Positions 1 to 6,985 are shown, counted from the stretch's first letter. The stretch: DNA of 9,252 nt from Pseudomonadota bacterium (GCA_005788935.1 SYAK01000399.1:1-9252), one strand, 5' to 3'. Numbers and translations are program-made. The notes: generated by a model from the letters alone, not told the origin.

Positions 1-292
1 CGCCTTCGCGGTCAGCAAGAAGACCGTGCCCACGGCACTTGGCGCCTACCGCCGCCTCATCGAGGCCGGCGCCCGCGTGACGAGCCCCGACGGCGTGCTG
101 CTCGCGGCCTCGTGCTCGGCCCACGTCGGGCCCGAGGACTTCCGCGAGGCCATCGAGGAGGGGCTCTCCGCCGCGCGCCGCAGCGGCCGTACGCTCGCGG
201 TGATGGGGCAGCCCGCCGACCACCCCGCGCCCCTCGTGTGCCCCGAACTGCGCTACCTGAAGGCTGTCTTCCTGCAGCTCGACGGGACCTGA
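1..292 (+). CDS. rlmI: RlmI-type 23S rRNA 5-methylcytosine methyltransferase, C-terminal part (5' end outside window)
   Basis: The frame is open from base 2 and stops with TGA at 290-292, giving about 96 residues of a C-terminus. It opens with AFAVSKKTVPTALGAYRRL, which matches the stretch after the DPPAF motif of the RlmI/YccW family of SAM-dependent rRNA large-subunit methyltransferases. It continues with LLAASCSAHVGPEDF, where SCS is the cysteine-containing motif expected near the active site, then the typical ending MGQPADHP followed by CPELRYLKAVFLQL. Family members methylate C1962 (E. coli numbering) of 23S rRNA in the cytoplasm. The N-terminal PUA domain and the SAM-binding motifs lie upstream of the window, so completeness cannot be judged. 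The family call is confident. The exact target base is inferred from E. coli. Confidence 0.82.
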   Translation, partial: AFAVSKKTVPTALGAYRRLIEAGARVTSPDGVLLAASCSAHVGPEDFREAIEEGLSAARRSGRTLAVMGQPADHPAPLVCPELRYLKAVFLQLDGT

Positions 293-307
293 GCGCCGTG
301 CCTCGCT

Positions 308-374
308 GCAACGTTCTGTTTCAGCCATGAAACAAAACGTTTCATAAGTCTGAGGTAGTGGAACAATCTGCCTC
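308..374. repeat. Group of three GRAAC-N5-GTTYC palindromes (upstream group)
   Basis: Three 15-bp units can be read: 308-322 GCAACGTTCTGTTTC, 329-343 GAAACAAAACGTTTC and 360-374 GGAACAATCTGCCTC (the last is degenerate in its right arm). Unit starts are 21 and 31 bp apart, close to two and three helical turns. Overlapping these, 317-323 TGTTTCA and 328-334 TGAAACA form a perfect 7-bp inverted repeat with a 4-nt loop. This AT-richer island lies 15 nt after the methyltransferase stop and about 100 nt before the acylase start, so it could end the first transcript, regulate the second, or both. The unit core GGAACAATCT recurs, with small changes, in the second group at 4255-4311. Confidence 0.6.
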
Positions 375-464
375 ACACGCCCGGACCCCGCGTCGGCCGA
401 CTCCCCCTGCCGCGTCGCGAGAAGGCCGTTGAAAGCCACGCCGCGGCGGGTCAAGCTGTGCCGC

Positions 465-470
465 GGAGGT
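465..470 (+). promoter_or_regulatory. Ribosome binding site of the acylase
   Basis: GGAGGT lies just upstream of two adjacent ATG codons (475 and 478). The spacing is 4 nt to the first and 7 nt to the second, so the second ATG may be the one used. The difference is a single methionine and does not affect the signal peptide. Confidence 0.6.
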
Positions 471-474
471 CCTC

Positions 475-3465
475 ATGATGCGCGCGCCAGCACCCCGTCC
501 GATCCTCGCTGTCCTGTCCGCGGCCAGCCTCGCCGCCTGTGGAGACGCCCCAGAGGCCCCCGCGGTCGACACCGCGGGTGTGGCGGACACGGCGGCGCCC
601 GCCCCGGACAGCGCGCAGCCCGTCGATGACGCCTCCAGACCTCCCGAGGCCGACGCCGAGGCCGACGTCGCGCCGCCCGCCTATGATCGCCCGACCTTCT
701 TCCCGGCCTCCGAGGTCGCGGCGGACGAGGTCCTCGCACTCCCAGGCCTCTCGGGACCTGTCCGTGTGTTGGTCGATGGCCGCGGCATCCCGCACATCCA
801 CGCCGCCAACGAGGCCGACCTCTTCCGCGCCCAGGGCTACGTCACCGCCCGCGACCGTATCTTCCAGATGCACACGCTGCGGCTCGCGGCCCGCGGTCGC
901 CTCGCCGAGCTGTCTGGACGCGGGGCCCTCGCGGGCGACCTCTTCCTGCGGCTGCTGAGGCTCGGCGCGGTCGCCGAGGCGATGGCCGAGAAGGCGCGAA
1001 CGGACGATCCGGAGACCTTCGCCGCGGTCGAACACTTCGCAGCGGGCGTCAATGCCTTCCTCGTCAACCTGCGCGCAGGCCGCGAGGCCGGTCCGCCCGA
1101 GGTCGCGCTCTTCGGCGTCGACGGGCTCCACGACTGGACGCCTGGCGACACGATGGCCATCGTGCGGCTTCAGACGTGGGACCTCAGCTTCCGCGGCATC
1201 GTCGACGAGCTCGGCCTGCTCGAGCACCTGTTCGCGGTGCGCGCCGCCTGGAAGGGGACGGAGCTCGAGGGGATCTGGAAGGACCTCGCGGACTTCCGAC
1301 CGGTCACCGAGACCTCGACCCTCCCGCGGTCGGTCCGCGGCGCGCCCGCCACCTTCGACCTCGAGGCGGTGCTGTCCGACCCGTTCTACGAGGCCCTCGC
1401 CGACGCGCGTCTGTCCGAGGCCTCGGTCCGTCGCGGGCTCGAGGCGATGGAGGGCATCCCGCACCGCGCTTTCCGTGCGTCCTCCGAGATGTTCGGCTCG
1501 AACAACTGGGTCGTGGCGGGGGCCCACACCGCGAGCGGGGCCCCGATGCTCGCCAACGACACCCATCTCGCGCTCCGCAACCCCTCGATCTTCTATCAGG
1601 TTCACCTTGACACCACGCAGGCGGGCGGCTCGCTCGCGCTCTCGGGGGTCAACTTCGCGGGGGCCCCTGGCATCGTGCTTGGCCACAACGGCCACATCGC
1701 CTGGGGCGCCACCGTCGTCTACTCGGACGTCACCGACGTCTACGTCGAGCGCTTTGCGCCAGCCGACCCGGCCGCTGGCTTCGGACCGCGCGCGCGCGTC
1801 ATCCGAAACGGCGACGAGGCCGTGCCGGTCACGGTGCGCACCGAGACCTTCCGCTTCCTCCAGCCCGCCTCGGGCGCCTGCGTCGACCTCGCCCCCGCCT
1901 GGGTCCGGAACCTCACCTTCCGTGAGCGCACCGAGGGCGGCGCCTGCCTCCTCGAGGTCGACCTCCTCGACGCCCCAGGCCATGGCCCGATTCTCCCGTG
2001 GTCTTTCCGCGAAACAGACGATGGCCAGCCGCTCGCGATGAGCATCCGCTGGACGGGCTTCGAGGCGACGGACGAGCTCTCCGCGATCATGGGCGTCAAC
2101 CGCGCCCGAAACTTCGAGGAATTCAAGACCGCCCTCCACCGCTTCGGGGTCGGGGCCCAGAACTGGATCTACGCCGACACGGCTGGCCACATCGGCTGGT
2201 ACCCATCACACCGCGTGCCAGTCCGCAAGCACCTGGCGACGGGCGACCGCCGCTACCCGCCGTTTCTGCCGATGCCAGGCCACACCGGCGAGACCGAGTG
2301 GACCGGCTTCGTGCCGCGCGAGGAGCTGCCGCAGGCCTTCGACCCGCCGCAGGGCTTCCTCGTGACCGCGAACGCGGACCCGGCGGGCTTCTCGTTTGAC
2401 AACGACCCCTTCAATGAGGGCCTCTACCTTGGCTACGCGTGGGATGTGGGTCTGCGCATCGACCAGATCGACCGTCGCCTGCGCGCGGCCATCGACGCGG
2501 GCGACAAGCTCGACGCCGACGCCATGGCGGCCATCCAGGGCGATCACCGCTCGCGCTTTGGCGAGGCCCTCGTGCCGCACCTGCTCGACGCGCTCGACGC
2601 GGCGCTGACAGGCGCCGACAGCCAGGCCGAGGCCCGCCTGACGCCCGCTATCGAGGAGGCCCGCGGCTATCTCGTGGGCTGGGAGGCGCTTGGCTGGGAG
2701 GCCGCGAGCGGGGTCGGCGCATCAAGCGGCAGCGACGCGGCGCGGGCGTCGATCGCGACGGTCATCTTCAACACGTGGGTGCGTTTCCTGGTCGAGGACG
2801 CCCTCGAGGACGAGGGGCTCCTCGGGCTCGGCGGCTCGATGACCGGCCGCTTCCTCATCCGCCTCGTGACCGCGCCCGAGGCCCTCGCCTCGACGCGCCC
2901 CGAGGACGCCGAGCACGCGGTCTGGGACGACCGGGCGACGGTCGACGTCGTCGAGACCCGGGCGGCCATCATGATCGGAGCGCTCGGCAAGGCCCTCGCC
3001 TTCCTCGCCGACCCGGCGGCGGTCGGACCAGCCCGGCAAGGCGGCTTCGGCACGGCTGACATGGCCGCCTGGCGCTGGGGCGCGCTGCACGCGGTGACGC
3101 TGCGCCACAACGTCAGCCGCAGCTGGGACATCCCGACCGCCGCCGAGCATGCGGCTGGCTACCCGCGCCCGGGCGACTCCTTCGGGGTCGATGCGGCCGA
3201 TCCCGGCCTCTTCGGGCGCACCTTCACCTTCTCGAGCGGGGCCGCCATCCGCAACGTCTACGGGCTGACCGAGCCGGTCACCTTCCGCGGCGTCATCCCG
3301 GGCGGCCAGAGCGAGCGCCCGACGAGCCCCTTCTACCGCGACGGGGCAGACGCCTGGGCGAAGAACGAGGCCCCGCCCGTCCTCCGCGAGCGCGCCGATC
3401 TCGAGGCCCTCGCGCGCGACGCGACCACGACCCCGCGCCGCGCGGTGGTCGACTTCATCCCCTGA
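475..3465 (+). CDS. Penicillin acylase family protein (S45 Ntn hydrolase), predicted lipoprotein
   Basis: 996-residue proenzyme of the penicillin/cephalosporin/acyl-homoserine-lactone acylase family (peptidase S45), which hydrolyses amide bonds after autocatalytic cleavage. Residues 1-22 are a lipoprotein signal ending in LAAC (Cys22). An Ala/Pro/Asp/Glu-rich linker follows to about residue 65, then the alpha-chain signature (GRGIPHIHA; AQGYVTARDRIFQMH). The beta chain should begin at Ser342 in FGSNNW, the autocatalytic nucleophile. Counting from it, His is at beta23 (Gln in E. coli penicillin G acylase, His in cephalosporin and AHL acylases), a calcium-site-like SDVTD is at beta76-80, and the presumed oxyanion Asn is Asn563 (beta222) in QNWIYAD. 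The C-terminal GGQSERPTSPFY also fits the family. It is longer than the usual 750-850 residues, partly because of the linker. It probably sits in the outer membrane or faces the periplasm. The substrate cannot be told from sequence. A downstream crotonase gene follows after 17 nt. Confidence 0.92.
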   Translation: MMRAPAPRPILAVLSAASLAACGDAPEAPAVDTAGVADTAAPAPDSAQPVDDASRPPEADAEADVAPPAYDRPTFFPASEVAADEVLALPGLSGPVRVLVDGRGIPHIHAANEADLFRAQGYVTARDRIFQMHTLRLAARGRLAELSGRGALAGDLFLRLLRLGAVAEAMAEKARTDDPETFAAVEHFAAGVNAFLVNLRAGREAGPPEVALFGVDGLHDWTPGDTMAIVRLQTWDLSFRGIVDELGLLEHLFAVRAAWKGTELEGIWKDLADFRPVTETSTLPRSVRGAPATFDLEAVLSDPFYEALADARLSEASVRRGLEAMEGIPHRAFRASSEMFGSNNWVVAGAHTASGAPMLANDTHLALRNPSIFYQVHLDTTQAGGSLALSGVNFAGAPGIVLGHNGHIAWGATVVYSDVTDVYVERFAPADPAAGFGPRARVIRNGDEAVPVTVRTETFRFLQPASGACVDLAPAWVRNLTFRERTEGGACLLEVDLLDAPGHGPILPWSFRETDDGQPLAMSIRWTGFEATDELSAIMGVNRARNFEEFKTALHRFGVGAQNWIYADTAGHIGWYPSHRVPVRKHLATGDRRYPPFLPMPGHTGETEWTGFVPREELPQAFDPPQGFLVTANADPAGFSFDNDPFNEGLYLGYAWDVGLRIDQIDRRLRAAIDAGDKLDADAMAAIQGDHRSRFGEALVPHLLDALDAALTGADSQAEARLTPAIEEARGYLVGWEALGWEAASGVGASSGSDAARASIATVIFNTWVRFLVEDALEDEGLLGLGGSMTGRFLIRLVTAPEALASTRPEDAEHAVWDDRATVDVVETRAAIMIGALGKALAFLADPAAVGPARQGGFGTADMAAWRWGALHAVTLRHNVSRSWDIPTAAEHAAGYPRPGDSFGVDAADPGLFGRTFTFSSGAAIRNVYGLTEPVTFRGVIPGGQSERPTSPFYRDGADAWAKNEAPPVLRERADLEALARDATTTPRRAVVDFIP

Positions 3466-3482
3466 CACCGCTGGAGCCCACC

Positions 3483-4256
3483 TTGACGACCACACCGAGC
3501 CACGTCACCGCCACCCGCGAGGACCGCGTCCTTCATCTCGTCCTCGACCGCCCGGCCAAGAAGAACGCCCTGACGCGCGCGATGTACATGGCCCTCGCCG
3601 ACGCGCTCGCGGCGGCTGCAGACGACCCTGCGGTTGCGGTCGTCACGCTGTCGGGTTCGGGCGACGCCTTCACGGCGGGTAACGATCTCGCTGACTTCGC
3701 GAGCTCGGGCGGCGACGTCTCCGAGGTCATGCGCTTCCTCTTCGCCCTCGTCGACTTCCCGAAGCCGGTCCTCGCGGCCGTCCACGGGGCGGCGGTCGGC
3801 ATCGGGACGACGCTGCTGCTCCACTGCGACCTCGCGTGGGCCGCCCCATCCGCCCGCTTCAGGACGCCCTTCGTCGAGCTCGGCCTCGTCCCCGAGGCGG
3901 CCTCGAGCTACCTCATGCCGCGCCAGTTCGGCGCTGCGCGGGCGGCCCGCCTGCTGCTCCTGTGCGAGACCATCGACGCGGTCGAGGCCGCCGACTGGGG
4001 CCTCGTGGCGGGTGTCGTGGCCGAGGATGCGCTGCACGCGACGGTCCGCGAGAAGGCCCGCGCGCTCGCCGCGAAGGCCCCCGAGGCGGTGCGGGCGTCG
4101 AAGGCGCTGCTGCGGGCGCCCACGCGCGAGCCGGTGCTGGCGGTGATGCGGCGCGAGGGCGACCTCTTCAAGGCGCGGCTGACCTCACCCGAGGCGCGCG
4201 AGGCCATGATGGCCTTCCTGCAGAAGCGGCCGCCGAACTTCGCCCCGGGTGCCTGA
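3483..4256 (+). CDS. Enoyl-CoA hydratase/isomerase (crotonase) family protein, isomerase-like active site
   Basis: 257-residue crotonase-fold protein, a typical full length. The start is TTG at 3483, supported by GGAG at 3473-3476 with 6-nt spacing; no ATG lies close by. The N-terminal strand is followed by LDRPAKKNAL, then the first oxyanion-hole segment DAFTAGNDLADF (61-72) and the second, AAVHGAAVGIGTTLLLHCDL (98-117). The two glutamates of classical enoyl-CoA hydratase are missing: Thr110 stands where GGGCEL has Glu, and Phe130 where QPEILLG has Glu. Glu138 in LGLVPEAASS sits where delta3,delta2-enoyl-CoA isomerases (PECI/Eci1 type) carry their base. It is therefore better read as an isomerase of unsaturated fatty acyl-CoA in the cytoplasm, feeding beta-oxidation. 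It lies 17 nt after the acylase and is probably co-transcribed with it. The stop codon overlaps the first palindrome of the 4255-4311 array. Confidence 0.88.
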   Translation: MTTTPSHVTATREDRVLHLVLDRPAKKNALTRAMYMALADALAAAADDPAVAVVTLSGSGDAFTAGNDLADFASSGGDVSEVMRFLFALVDFPKPVLAAVHGAAVGIGTTLLLHCDLAWAAPSARFRTPFVELGLVPEAASSYLMPRQFGAARAARLLLLCETIDAVEAADWGLVAGVVAEDALHATVREKARALAAKAPEAVRASKALLRAPTREPVLAVMRREGDLFKARLTSPEAREAMMAFLQKRPPNFAPGA

Positions 4257-4311
4257 AACAATCTGTTTCGTGGTTGAAACGGATTGTTCCAACCGCGGAA
4301 CCGCATGTTTC
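4255..4311. repeat. Array of three GRAAC-N5-GTTYC palindromes at exact 21-bp period, between converging genes
   Basis: Units are 4255-4269 GAAACAATCTGTTTC, 4276-4290 GAAACGGATTGTTCC and 4297-4311 GGAACCGCATGTTTC, with 6-bp spacers GTGGTT and AACCGC that are nearly each other's reverse complement. Unit 1 and unit 2 also pair with each other over 15 positions with one mismatch and one G-T pair, so the transcript can fold into a long hairpin (4255-4269 with 4276-4290, 6-nt loop). Unit 2 with its flanks forms a second hairpin (4272-4280 with 4286-4294). The array overlaps the crotonase stop (4254-4256) by 2 nt and the prolyl aminopeptidase stop (4310-4312) by 2 nt. There is no T-tract, so it is not a canonical terminator, although a bidirectional 3'-end role fits its position. 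Confidence 0.75.
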
Positions 4312-5335
4312 ACGGCAGGTGGGCGAAGCGGTCGGTCGCGGCGACGAGCGCCCGCGCAATGGGGGCATCAAAGGCCGAGTGCCCGCCGTCGGCGACGACC
4401 TGCAGCTCGGCCTCGGGGAAGGCCCGCGCGAGGTCGAGGGCGGTCGCGACCGGGCAGACCAGATCGTAGCGGCCGTGGACGATGGCGGTCGGGATGTGCC
4501 GGATGCGTCCGACCTCCGCGAGCAGCTGGTCAGGCGTGGACAGAAAGCAGCCGTGGGCGAAGTAGTGCAGCTCGAGGCGCGTGAGGGCCTCCGCCACCTC
4601 GGGCTGGGCTGTCACGTCGACCGGGGCGGTCGGATCGAAGCACGCGAGCGCCTCGGGTGGGTTGATGAGATGGCTCAAGACCGCCTCCCAGCGCGCGAAG
4701 GCGCGGCAGGCGCGGATGACGGCGGCGCGATCGGAGGACGCGAGGAGACGCCGATAGGCAGCCTCCGGGTCGGTGCGGTCGTCTGGCGGGAGGGGGCCGA
4801 GGAAGTCCTCCCACGCCTCGGGCTGCAGCTGCGACACGAGCCCGGGGCGGTAGAGCCAGCGGACCTCGTGGGGGCGTCCGAGGAAGAGGCCGCGCAGCAC
4901 CAGCGACCGGATGCGCTCCGGGTGGGTCTCGGCATAGGCGAGCGCCAGCGTGCTGCCCCACGAGCCGCCAAAGACATGCCAACGCGCGACGCCGAGGGTC
5001 TCCCGCAGCCGCTCGAGGTCCGAGACGAGGTGCCACGTCGTGTTGGCGTGCGTCGCAGCCCGCGGCGTGCTCTGCCCAGCCCCGCGCTGATCGAGCAGGA
5101 TCACGCGGTATCGGCGCGGATCGAAGAAGCGTCGATGCTCTGGCGCCACCCCCGAGCCCGGCCCGCCGTGCAGCACGACGACGGGCGCGCCCGCCGGGTC
5201 GCCCGCCTCCTCCCAGCGCAGGCGGTGCCCGTCGCCCACCTCGAGCCAGCCCTCGCGTCGAGCCGGGCAGGCCGGGTAGAGCCAGGAGACCGGGTCGCGC
5301 GTCGGCGCGCGAGATGCGGGCGCGCGGGTCGTCAT
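4310..5335 (-). CDS. pip: Prolyl aminopeptidase (proline iminopeptidase)
   Basis: 341-residue alpha/beta hydrolase (peptidase family S33) that removes N-terminal proline from peptides, normally in the cytoplasm; no signal peptide is seen. Diagnostic features: LYPACPARREGWLEVGDGHRL near the N-terminus, oxyanion motif HGGPGSG (56-62), LLDQRGAGQSTPRA (80-93), the nucleophile elbow GGSWGS with Ser125, Asp291 in HGRYDLVCP and His319 in DGGHSAFD. Glu217 in FARWE and Glu255 in LELHYF match the two acidic residues that bind the substrate amino group in the Serratia enzyme. The ATG at 5333-5335 is the first start compatible with the family N-terminus, but no good Shine-Dalgarno precedes it. The frame stays open further upstream only because of GC bias. 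It converges on the crotonase gene across the palindrome array and diverges from the glycosylase gene. Confidence 0.93.
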   Translation of the reverse strand: MTTRAPASRAPTRDPVSWLYPACPARREGWLEVGDGHRLRWEEAGDPAGAPVVVLHGGPGSGVAPEHRRFFDPRRYRVILLDQRGAGQSTPRAATHANTTWHLVSDLERLRETLGVARWHVFGGSWGSTLALAYAETHPERIRSLVLRGLFLGRPHEVRWLYRPGLVSQLQPEAWEDFLGPLPPDDRTDPEAAYRRLLASSDRAAVIRACRAFARWEAVLSHLINPPEALACFDPTAPVDVTAQPEVAEALTRLELHYFAHGCFLSTPDQLLAEVGRIRHIPTAIVHGRYDLVCPVATALDLARAFPEAELQVVADGGHSAFDAPIARALVAATDRFAHLP

Positions 5336-5360
5336 CGGGGTGGTGTCGTTTTTGCCCCGC

Positions 5361-5388
5361 AGCCTACCCGAACCAGCCGCGCTGTCAG
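5361..5388 (-). promoter_or_regulatory. Candidate sigma70-type promoter for pip
   Basis: Read on the minus strand, CTGACA (5388-5383) and TAGGCT (5366-5361) are separated by 16 nt. The -35 matches TTGACA at five of six positions and the -10 matches TATAAT at three. The predicted start point near 5354 leaves a leader of about 19 nt before the pip ATG. The -10 has the same TAG-S-S-T form as two other candidate promoters in this window. Confidence 0.4.
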
Positions 5389-5513
5389 CCCTCCACCGGC
5401 CGCACGCGGTCGCACCCCCGCCCGTCGCGCATCGCGCGGGCGCCTTGTCGGGCGCGGGCACGGGGGTTACGGGGGGCAGCGACGTCGGGCGGACGCATCG
5501 CGCGCTGTCGGCG

Positions 5514-5518
5514 AGGAG
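5514..5518 (+). promoter_or_regulatory. Ribosome binding site of the deoxyinosine glycosylase
   Basis: AGGAG ends 6 nt before the ATG at 5525. It decides the start in a frame that is open for more than 1.6 kb upstream, antisense to pip, with no real coding content there. Confidence 0.6.
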
Positions 5519-5524
5519 CCCATC

Positions 5525-6154
5525 ATGCCCAGCCAGCGTCAGCGACACGCATCACCCCGCGCAGCCTCCGACGCAGAGGCGTCACCCACCGCGAACGGGC
5601 CGCGCGAGGTCACCGCGGGCCGACCCGCGCTCGCAGGACCCATCAAGCAGGGTCTCCCGCCCATCCTCGGCCCCGACACGCGCTGCCTCATCCTCGGCAG
5701 CTTCCCGAGCGAGGCCTCGCTCGCGGCCTCGGCTTACTACGCCCACCCCCGCAACCACTGCTGGCGGCTGCTCGCGACCGCGCTGTCGGACGCGCCGGAG
5801 GCTCGGGTCGCGGCGCCCTATCCCGACCGGGTGGCGTGGCTGCTCGCGTCTGGCGTCGGCCTCTGGGACGTCTACGCCAGCTGCCGCCGCACAGGCTCGC
5901 TCGACAGCGCCATCGAGGACGCCGAACCGAACGACCTCGCGAGCCTCGCCGCACGCGCGCCAAAGCTGCAGGTCATCGCCCATAACGGCGGCGAGAGCTG
6001 GCGCCACGCACGCCTCACCCGGGCCTTCGCCCCAGTCGTGCTGCGCTTGCCCTCATCGAGCCCGGCCGCGGCCTCGATCCCGTTCGCCGACAAGCTGTCG
6101 GCCTGGCGCGCCGCCCTCGCCGCGGCCGGCCTGCCTGTCACGCCAGCGCGTTGA
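5525..6154 (+). CDS. DNA-deoxyinosine glycosylase (hypoxanthine-DNA glycosylase, uracil-DNA glycosylase superfamily family 6)
   Basis: 209-residue base-excision repair enzyme predicted to remove hypoxanthine (deaminated adenine) from DNA. The core starts near residue 42 with LPPILGPDTRCLILGSFPSE. Family hallmarks follow: SLAASAYYAHPRNHCWRLL (65-83), in which Asn77 of HPRN is the candidate for the residue shown to matter in archaeal family 6 enzymes, then GVGLWDVYASCRRTGSLDSAI (110-130), and the C-terminal LPSSSPAAAS (175-184), which corresponds to the usual LPSTSPANA loop. The first 40 or so residues are Arg/Ala/Ser/Pro-rich and look disordered, a short tail beyond the usual length of about 160-170. 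The start rests on AGGAG at 5514-5518. It is transcribed away from pip, and its end lies 13 nt from the converging tail-tube gene with no evident terminator between them. Confidence 0.87.
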   Translation: MPSQRQRHASPRAASDAEASPTANGPREVTAGRPALAGPIKQGLPPILGPDTRCLILGSFPSEASLAASAYYAHPRNHCWRLLATALSDAPEARVAAPYPDRVAWLLASGVGLWDVYASCRRTGSLDSAIEDAEPNDLASLAARAPKLQVIAHNGGESWRHARLTRAFAPVVLRLPSSSPAAASIPFADKLSAWRAALAAAGLPVTPAR

Positions 6155-6167
6155 ACGCCCCGCGACT

Positions 6168-6929
6168 TCAGCCGGCCTTGACCGTCGCGTAGTCGATGAC
6201 GAATTCGAGCTCTTCGACGAGGGCCCCGCCACCCTTGCCGTCAAGACGCAGCCCCGTCCACTTGGTCGGCCAGCAGCCGATGCAGTCGATGGTCTGCAGC
6301 GCCTTCTCACGCGACTCGTTGAGCACGGTGATGGTGATGTTGCGACGCTCGAGCTTGCCCTTCGCGACCTCCATGCACCAGTCCCACAGCTTCTGGTTCG
6401 CGATGACACCCTTTGACAGCTTGATGTTGCCGTACTTCGGCACGCCCGGACGCTTGTGGGCGTGGGGGTCGTCGCCGGTCTTGTACTCGATCGCCTCGAT
6501 CTCGAGGTCGAGCCCGTCGAATTTCTGGAAATGCGCCGCGGGCTTGTCGGTCATGAGCCCGGCGATCTCGACCTTGAAGGCGTAGTCCGGGAAGTGGTCG
6601 AATGGGCGGGGCTCGCCTGGGGCGGCGGGCTTGCCGGGCTTCACCGGGTTGATCGCGAACAGCAGGCTCAGCTCGATGGCGGCCTTGCGGCCGAGGCGAA
6701 TCACGACGCCCGCCGAGAAGGTGTAGCTCATCGAGCGGATGATGCCCTGCTTCGTCACGCGCGACTTCATCTTCGAGACGCTGCCGGACTTGGGCGAGGA
6801 CTCGCGCACCTGAAAGCCGTAGTCCTTGTACGACTTCGACTCGAGCGTCGGGAAGGAGTACGGCGACGGCGGCGCTGGGCGCTGGGCGCGGAACTGCTCG
6901 GCGAGGGTGGACAGGCTGACGTCGGACAT
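6168..6929 (-). CDS. Phage tail-tube family protein (T4 gp19-like) with long N-terminal extension, isolated
   Basis: 253 residues. Residues about 113-250 match the T4 gp19-like / contractile-injection-system inner-tube family: DYAFKVEIAG (115-124), FDGLDLEIEAIEYKTGDDPH (137-156), PGVPKYGNIKLSKGV (161-175), LWDWCMEV (181-188), RRNITITVLNESREKALQ (195-212), GCWPTKWTGLRLDGKGGG (218-235) and VEELEFVIDY. Such proteins stack as hexamers to build the tube of phage tails and extracellular contractile injection systems. The first 112 residues are extra relative to most members: a Lys/Ser-rich stretch (SKSYKDYGFQVRESSPKSGS, 31-50) and a hydrophobic strand-like part (SAGVVIRLGRKAAIELSLLF, 72-91). I do not recognise this part. 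The start ATG at 6927-6929 has GGGAG 9 nt upstream. No sheath, baseplate or ATPase gene lies in the window. The protein is richer in lysine than its neighbours, hinting at different ancestry. Confidence 0.88.
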   Translation of the reverse strand: MSDVSLSTLAEQFRAQRPAPPSPYSFPTLESKSYKDYGFQVRESSPKSGSVSKMKSRVTKQGIIRSMSYTFSAGVVIRLGRKAAIELSLLFAINPVKPGKPAAPGEPRPFDHFPDYAFKVEIAGLMTDKPAAHFQKFDGLDLEIEAIEYKTGDDPHAHKRPGVPKYGNIKLSKGVIANQKLWDWCMEVAKGKLERRNITITVLNESREKALQTIDCIGCWPTKWTGLRLDGKGGGALVEELEFVIDYATVKAG

Positions 6930-6969
6930 GGGCGGGGCTCCCGGGAGAGGGGTGTGGTCGGCGATTCGA

Positions 6970-6985
6970 CCTGCGTGAGCGCAGG
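6970..6985. promoter_or_regulatory. Inverted repeat over the tail-tube promoter, possible operator
   Basis: CCTGCG-TGAG-CGCAGG is a perfect 6-bp inverted repeat with a 4-nt centre. It overlaps the -10 hexamer on one side and its centre coincides with the predicted transcription start (about 6976). That is a typical repressor position. It could instead be a small hairpin at the 5' end of the transcript. Confidence 0.35.

Noticed and set aside
429..457. TTGAAA-N17-CAAGCT as a promoter for the acylase gene.
   Set aside because: The -10 matches poorly and the start point would fall on the ribosome binding site.
1785..1800. Short alternating CG run in the acylase gene.
   Set aside because: It is explained by Arg/Ala codons in GC-rich coding sequence.
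451..2190. 579-codon minus-strand open frame opposite the acylase.
   Set aside because: It mirrors codon positions of a confident gene, shows no family motifs, and is typical of GC-rich shadow frames.
4255..4311. The 21-bp-period array as a mini CRISPR.
   Set aside because: The units are 15-bp palindromes with 6-bp spacers and no cas genes nearby; far too short for a CRISPR array.
5445..5473. TTGTCG-N17-TACGGG as a promoter for the glycosylase gene.
   Set aside because: The -10 matches consensus at only two positions; too weak to annotate.
3836..6154. Long plus-strand open frame running through the region antisense to pip into the glycosylase.
   Set aside because: Only the part from 5525 has a ribosome binding site and family motifs; the rest is the complement of a well-supported gene with Arg/Ala/Gly-rich nonsense composition.
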